Below are positions 59,811-64,000 of a stretch of 64,000 bases of DNA, in pieces. This DNA is from Phenylobacterium sp. (GTDB taxonomy: Bacteria; Pseudomonadota; Alphaproteobacteria; Caulobacterales; Caulobacteraceae), in assembly GCF_030698145.1 (NCBI RefSeq), contig NZ_JAUYNW010000017.1, forward strand, positions 1 through 64,000, given 5' to 3'. Numbering within the stretch: position 1 is the stretch's first letter; the number at the start of each line of letters is the position of its first letter. The notes under the pieces are model-generated. The model made no database searches and was not told the DNA's origin. It saw nothing but the letters and a program-made list of their open reading frames with translations. The translations under genes were made by a program, and so were the position numbers.

Positions 59811-61460
59811 TCAGCTCACCTTGACGTCGGCGCGCGACAGGTGGTCGCGATAGGTCTCACGCAGCGCCGTCTTGAGCAGCTTGCCTGTCGCCGTGTGCGG
59901 CAGGTCGGGCACGAAGATCACATCGTCCGGCAGCCACCAGCGCGCCACCCGGTTGGCCAAGAACTGCAGGATGTCCGCCTTGGCCGGCGCGGCTCCGGGC
60001 CGCGGCACGACCAACAGCAGCGGCCGCTCCTGCCATTTGGGATGGGGCACGCCGATCACGGCGGCCTCGCGGACCTCGGGATGGGCGATGGCGGCGTTCT
60101 CCAGGTCGATGGACGATATCCACTCCCCGCCTGACTTGATCACATCCTTCGACCGGTCGGTGATCTGCAGGAAGCCGTCCGGCAGCATGCGGGCCACGTC
60201 GCCTGTCGTGAACCAGCCGTCGGCGTCCACGGCGGGCTCGTCGGCCTTGTAGTACTGGCGCAACACCCAGGGCCCGCGCACCTGCAACTCACCCGTCGCG
60301 ACGCCGTCGGCGGGCAGTTCCTGCCCGGCCTCGTCGATGATCCTGAGCTCGACACCGTAGATCGCCCGCCCCTGGCGGCTTTGGATGTCATAGCGGGCTT
60401 GGCGCTCCAGCTTGGCGTGCTCGGGAAGCGGCGTGCCGATCGTTGCCAGGGGGCTGGTCTCGGTCATGCCCCAAGCATGGATGACATAGACCCCGAGTAG
60501 CCAGTCGAACTTCTCGATCAGCGCGCGGGGCGCGGCCGAGCCGCCCACGAGCACGCGCTCCAGCGCCAGGCTCGACAGGTTCAGGCGCTCGCCATGCGCG
60601 GAAATGAAATCCAGGAAGCCGAGCCAGACCGTCGGCACCCCCAGTGAGAAGGTGCACGCCTCGTCGCGCAGCAGGTTGTAGAGGCTCTCTCCGTCCAGGG
60701 CGGCGCCCGGCAGCACCAGCTTGGCGCCGCACATCGCCGCCGAGAACGGTACGCCCCAGGCGTTGACGTGGAACAGCGGCGTCACCAGCAGCACGCTATC
60801 GCGGCTCGACAGGCCCATGCCGTCCGCCGCCGTGGCGCAGAAGGCGTGAAGCACGAGCGAACGATGGCTGTAGAGCACGCCCTTGGGCGACCCGGTGGTG
60901 CCGGATGTGTAGCAGAGGATCGCGCCGTCGTGCTCGCCGACCGGCGTCCAAGGCGCGTCGTCGGGCTGGGCGTCGATCAGGTCCTCGAAGCACATGAGGT
61001 TGGCCAGGCTGCTCTCCGGCATGGCCTCGCGCTCGCAGAGCAGCACGAACCCCCGGATTGACGGGATCTGGCCGGCGAACGGCTCGATCAGAGCGATGAA
61101 GGCCGGGTCGAGGAACACATAGCGGTTCTCGGCATGCTCCAGGATGTAGGCGATCTGTTCTGGAAACAGCCGCGGATTGACGGTGTTGAGGATCGCCCCT
61201 GCCCCGGTCGCGCCGTAGTAGAGTTCCAGGTGGCGGGCGGAATTGACCGCCAGGCTGGCCACCCGCTCGCCGGGCTGCACGCCGAGCGCGCGCAGAGCCG
61301 CCGCCAACCGCCGCGCCCGCCGCGCGACCGCCGCATAGGTCGAGCGTTCGATCCGGCCCGCCTCGGTCTTCGACACCACCTCGACGCCCCCGTGATAGCG
61401 CGCCGCGTAGTCAATCACCGAGGACAGCAACAGCGGCGTGTCCTGCATTAGGCCCAACAT
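59811..61460 (-). CDS. Long-chain fatty acid-CoA ligase family protein
   Basis: 549 residues. [19 protein letters not shown] is the ATP loop (about 178-195), [16 protein letters not shown] the A5 motif, and [42 protein letters not shown] contains the hinge, while [18 protein letters not shown] carries the catalytic Lys. It activates a medium or long-chain acid. The start at 61460 ([10 protein letters not shown]) follows GGGGGAAG by a few bases; the frame further upstream is not family-like. It is first in an operon with the SDR fusion. Confidence 0.93.
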   Translation of the reverse strand: MLGLMQDTPLLLSSVIDYAARYHGGVEVVSKTEAGRIERSTYAAVARRARRLAAALRALGVQPGERVASLAVNSARHLELYYGATGAGAILNTVNPRLFPEQIAYILEHAENRYVFLDPAFIALIEPFAGQIPSIRGFVLLCEREAMPESSLANLMCFEDLIDAQPDDAPWTPVGEHDGAILCYTSGTTGSPKGVLYSHRSLVLHAFCATAADGMGLSSRDSVLLVTPLFHVNAWGVPFSAAMCGAKLVLPGAALDGESLYNLLRDEACTFSLGVPTVWLGFLDFISAHGERLNLSSLALERVLVGGSAAPRALIEKFDWLLGVYVIHAWGMTETSPLATIGTPLPEHAKLERQARYDIQSRQGRAIYGVELRIIDEAGQELPADGVATGELQVRGPWVLRQYYKADEPAVDADGWFTTGDVARMLPDGFLQITDRSKDVIKSGGEWISSIDLENAAIAHPEVREAAVIGVPHPKWQERPLLLVVPRPGAAPAKADILQFLANRVARWWLPDDVIFVPDLPHTATGKLLKTALRETYRDHLSRADVKVS

Positions 61461-61541
61461 GCTTCCCCCGGGAGGTCGATCGAATTCGGGAAGGCTATCG
61501 GGGCCGGGCGTCAGTTGCGGCAGGCCGCCGGGCGGGGGCTC

Positions 61542-61559
61542 GGAATTCACATAGCTGAT
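61542..61559 (-). promoter_or_regulatory. Second-cluster motif, copy C
   Basis: On the minus strand ATCAGCTATGTGAATTCC. It aligns with copy E (ATCGCCCATGTGAATTTC) at 14 of 18 positions. It is 81 bases before the ligase start at 61460. Confidence 0.4.
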
Positions 61560-61738
61560 AATGGCGCACCCCGGCTCGCGCGGGGTTGTCGTTGCCGTTC
61601 CGGCGGCACAGGTTGGACTGGCGAAAATCTAGGATGATCAAGAGGCAGGGCGGCCTTCGGCGGCCCTGAACGATCCAGAATCCGAACGCCGCGGATCACG
61701 TGGTGCTGCAGCAAGACAGCCGGATGGGGAGGTACGAG

Positions 61739-61807
61739 ATGGGAACGGCCAAGACACCGGCGTCCGCGCGCATTTTCCGGCCGGTCGCGCGCTCGGTGGA
61801 CAGATGA
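61739..61807 (+). CDS. Possible 22-residue leader peptide
   Basis: ATG with GGGGAGG about 6 bases upstream, 22 codons, and a stop that overlaps the next start (ATGA at 61804). The strong ribosome site without another user suggests it drives coupled translation of the downstream gene. No homology can be judged at this size. Confidence 0.3.
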   Translation: MGTAKTPASARIFRPVARSVDR

Positions 61808-63342
61808 ACGCCCTGGCCCAAGCCCGCGCGCCGTTCCACCGCCGGACACAGGCGCCCGAGGCCCTGCCGTTCGCGACCATCGAGATCCGCGCGAGCGTCG
61901 CCGTGATCCGCCTTGAGCTGCCCTCGCCTGGCCTTTGGGATGCGCAGGAGCAGCAACTCTTCATCACCTCCCTCACCGACCTGGCCGCGCGCGGTGATCT
62001 GACCGCGATTGTCGTTCAGGGCGCGGCCCTGTTCGCCGAAAAGCCAGGCCTGGCGACGCCGGACTTCCGCGCCGTGGTCGAGGCCGTGGCGGGTTCGCCC
62101 CTGCCGGTGATCGCGGCCATCGCCGGCGACGCCATAGGCGTCGGGCTCGAACTCGCGCTCGCCTGCGCCGGTCGGGTCGCGGCGCGCGGCGGGCGCTTCA
62201 GCTTCCCGGACCTGCGGGCGGGACGCCTGCCCACGCACGGCGCGATCGAACGCCTTCCGCGGCTGATTGGCATGACGCGCGCGAGCGACCTTCTGATCTT
62301 CAACGCGACCCTGGACGCCGACGCGGCGCTCGAAGCCGGACTGATCGACGCCATCGCCGGGCGCGACGTGGTCGCCGCGGCGATCGACCTGGCGCATTCC
62401 GGGGTCGGCAACGCGCGTGCCTGCCGGTCCGACACGATCGTCCTCGACAGCGACAAGGCCGACCTCTTCGGCGTCCGGCTGCGCGTACGGCGCGAGGCGC
62501 CGGACCAGACCGCGCCGTCCGTCGCCCTGCAGGCCCTGGAGGCCGCCGCCCGCCTGCCGGTCCGCCGGGCCATGGCCGACACGGCCAGGGCCGCGGCCGC
62601 CCTCGCCAAGACCGATCAGGCCCAGGCCTTGGCCTACGCCGCGGCGGGCAAGGCCACCCTGGAGCGCTGGGGGGCGGAGGCCGCGCGCGAGGTCCTGGCC
62701 CGCCGGCTGCGCTGGCCGCTGCTGCGCGAAGCCGTCCACATGCTCGACGAGGGGGCGACGCCGTCCCAGCTCGACCGCTGCCTCATGGCGTTCGGCTTCA
62801 GTGAGGGACCGTTCGCGCTCTCCGACCGGTTGGGCATGGCCGCCCTGTTCGGGGTCGCCGCGGATGGGGCGATCCCCGCCGATCCCTGGCTCTGCTACTC
62901 CCCGACCCTGGACCTCATGTCCGACGCCCACCGTCATGGCGGATCCTCGCCGGGCTGGTACCGGCGCGCGGAAGCTTCCAGCCACCTCACCTTCGATCCC
63001 GAGGTCGCCCGCATCATCCAGGCGTCGGCCACGTTCCAGCGAATCTGCCGCCAGCCAATGTCGGACGAGGTGATCGCCGAGCGGTGCCTGCTGGCGGCGG
63101 TCAATGGCGCGGCCGAATTGCTGCAGGTCGAGGACAACCTCACCGCCCCCCTGCTGGACGCCATCTGGACCGTCATGCTGGGCTTTCCGGCCTGGAAGGG
63201 CGGGCCCCTGCTGCAGGCCGACCGCACTGGCCTCGACCAGGTCGTCGAGGGGCTCCGGAAGCTTCAGGCCAAGCGCAACACCGCCGGCGCTCCCTGCGAG
63301 ATCATCCTGCGATGCGCGGCCCGGGGCGAAGGGCTGGGCTGA
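61804..63342 (+). CDS. FadB/FadJ-like protein lacking the NAD-binding domain
   Basis: 512 residues. A crotonase domain (about 20-200; AAIAGDAIGVGLELALACAGRVA) is followed by a linker and then directly by two 3-hydroxyacyl-CoA dehydrogenase C-terminal domains (REAVHMLDEGATPSQLDRCLMAFGFSEGPFALSDRLG; LDAIWTVMLGFPAWKGGP). The Rossmann NAD-binding domain expected between them (about 190 residues, GxGxMG) is missing, and the total is shorter than FadB (about 700) by that amount. In the crotonase part the usual PEV is PDL, so the second acid is Asp. Catalysis by either half is uncertain. Confidence 0.8.
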   Translation: MNALAQARAPFHRRTQAPEALPFATIEIRASVAVIRLELPSPGLWDAQEQQLFITSLTDLAARGDLTAIVVQGAALFAEKPGLATPDFRAVVEAVAGSPLPVIAAIAGDAIGVGLELALACAGRVAARGGRFSFPDLRAGRLPTHGAIERLPRLIGMTRASDLLIFNATLDADAALEAGLIDAIAGRDVVAAAIDLAHSGVGNARACRSDTIVLDSDKADLFGVRLRVRREAPDQTAPSVALQALEAAARLPVRRAMADTARAAAALAKTDQAQALAYAAAGKATLERWGAEAAREVLARRLRWPLLREAVHMLDEGATPSQLDRCLMAFGFSEGPFALSDRLGMAALFGVAADGAIPADPWLCYSPTLDLMSDAHRHGGSSPGWYRRAEASSHLTFDPEVARIIQASATFQRICRQPMSDEVIAERCLLAAVNGAAELLQVEDNLTAPLLDAIWTVMLGFPAWKGGPLLQADRTGLDQVVEGLRKLQAKRNTAGAPCEIILRCAARGEGLG

Positions 63343-63353
63343 CGCCCAGTCGC

Positions 63354-63375
63354 CGAATATCCCGCATGGATTATT
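63354..63375 (+). promoter_or_regulatory. Second-cluster motif, copy D
   Basis: CGAATATCCCGCATGGAT followed by TATT, just after the FadB-like stop. It shares ATCCCnnATGrATT with copy B and 17 of 22 bases with copy A. Its position after a gene weakens an operator role. Confidence 0.35.
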
Positions 63376-63495
63376 CCGCGCGCGCCGGGCGGCTGTAACC
63401 GCCGAAGCTCCCCGGGTCGCTAGACTTACCCATCTTCCTCCCCGGAAGCCTGAGCGGGAGCCCACGCCCCACGGCGCTGGCTCGATGTACGCGAA

Positions 63496-63530
63496 GCGCC
63501 GGCGTCCGCATGGCCGCCGGCGCCTTTTTC
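63496..63530 (+). terminator. Rho-independent terminator
   Basis: GCGCCGGCG (63496-63504), a 10-base loop, CGCCGGCGC (63515-63523), then CTTTTTC. A perfect 9-bp GC stem with a T run, 153 bases after the FadB-like stop. It ends that transcript before the SDR at 63665. Confidence 0.75.
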
Positions 63531-63564
63531 TTCGCGACGGGCGAGCGCCTCACGCCGACGTCCT

Positions 63565-63582
63565 GAAATTCACATGGGCGAT
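63565..63582 (-). promoter_or_regulatory. Second-cluster motif, copy E
   Basis: On the minus strand ATCGCCCATGTGAATTTC. Best match to copies B and C. It is 82 bases before the SDR start, nearly the same distance as copy C from its gene. Confidence 0.4.
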
Positions 63583-63664
63583 AAAGTTCCGATCGCCTCG
63601 CGGCGATCCGCCCTCGGCGTCCACGCGGCTCATAACCGTGACGACATTCGCGGAGGGGAAGACC

Positions 63665-64000
63665 ATGAGCGGACGACTGAGCGGGCGTTCGGCCCTGGTG
63701 ACCGGCGCATCGCGCGGTCTGGGGCGCGCCACCGCCGAACTGCTGGCCGCCGAGGGCTGCGCCGTGGCGGTGGTGGACCTCAAGGCCCATTGGGCCGAGG
63801 CCACGGTCGAGGCGATCAAGGCCGCCGGCGGCCAGGCCGTGGCCATCGGCGCCGACGTCTCCGACAGGGCGGCGCTGGGCGGCGCCCTCGAGGCGACCGC
63901 TGCGCAATTCGGGCGGCTGGACGTCCTGGTGAACAACGCCATGTGGAACCGCTACGAGCCCATCGCCGCGATCACCGAGGAGACCATGGAGCGGATGCTG
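63665..64000 (+). CDS. SDR-family oxidoreductase, 5' part only
   Basis: 112 residues before the window ends. The NAD(P) loop TGASRGLGRATAELL and the acidic VVDLKAH (suggesting NAD), then DVLVNNAMWNRYEP, show a classical SDR. NNAM replaces NNAG. The active-site Ser, Tyr and Lys are beyond the edge. GGAGGGG lies 8 bases upstream of the ATG. It follows a strong terminator and a motif copy, so it starts a new transcript. Confidence 0.9.
   Translation, partial: MSGRLSGRSALVTGASRGLGRATAELLAAEGCAVAVVDLKAHWAEATVEAIKAAGGQAVAIGADVSDRAALGGALEATAAQFGRLDVLVNNAMWNRYEPIAAITEETMERML

Noticed and set aside
1-64000. CRISPR array, insertion sequence or rRNA
   Set aside because: No regularly spaced repeats, transposase or integrase motifs, or rRNA-like sequence were seen on either strand.

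Overview
The window is high-GC DNA of an alphaproteobacterium. The gene content (FixL/FixJ/FixK, a complete ccoNOQP-ccoGHIS set, CYP153, TonB receptor with acyl-CoA catabolism) and the style of the proteins suggest Caulobacterales, perhaps Phenylobacterium or Caulobacter. That placement is inference, as there is no rRNA in the window. No transposase, integrase, CRISPR array or complete tRNA gene was seen.

Region A (1-10.4 kb) is a hydrophobic-substrate catabolic cluster. It holds the end of a fatty acid desaturase, an atypical SDR, an epoxide-hydrolase-like alpha/beta hydrolase, a MaoC hydratase, a nitronate monooxygenase-like flavoprotein, TetR, MerR and AraC regulators, a CYP153-type P450 with its own [2Fe-2S] ferredoxin, an enoyl-CoA hydratase and a thiolase. 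Five copies of one operator-like element, GCATG-N8-CATGC, lie in its control regions. Two of them precede the TetR gene, which suggests a local TetR regulon.

Region B (10.9-43 kb) is an oxygen-limitation island. It contains fixL-fixJ, a FixT-like single receiver, a FixK-type Crp/Fnr regulator, hemN, ccoNOQP and ccoGHIS. Around these lie universal stress proteins, a BON protein, an ADP-forming acyl-CoA synthetase/GNAT fusion, a zinc alcohol dehydrogenase, a host-attachment protein plus beta-CASP hydrolase, flavodoxin-fold reductases, small membrane proteins, a calcium-type P-ATPase, a PNPOx-like protein and an HWE-like histidine kinase. Thirteen FNR/FixK-type boxes (consensus TTGAY-N4-GTCAA, several with one or two deviations) sit 49-72 bp before start codons here. 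The E-x-x-S-R recognition motif of the FixK protein fits these boxes. The arrangement reads as a FixLJ to FixK cascade driving high-affinity respiration, anaerobic haem synthesis and a dormancy-like stress set.

Region C (43-47.5 kb) holds two small regulatory or hypothetical genes, a receiver protein that lacks its phospho-acceptor Asp, a SulP anion transporter and two spermidine-synthase-fold proteins. It ends at a degenerate 3' tRNA fragment (tRNA-Lys-like) that could be an old attachment site.

Region D (47.7-64 kb) is a second catabolic cluster. It contains SnoaL-like proteins (one frameshifted), an OYE-family reductase, an MFS transporter, a large TonB-dependent receptor, two acyl-CoA ligases, an enoyl-CoA hydratase, an IclR regulator, a tandem SDR-SDR fusion, an FadB-like protein missing its NAD-binding domain, and an SDR cut by the window end. 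A second family of related elements (core CCATRTGAATTYC or ATCCCGCATGGATT) occurs upstream of several of these genes, one copy being next to the IclR gene.
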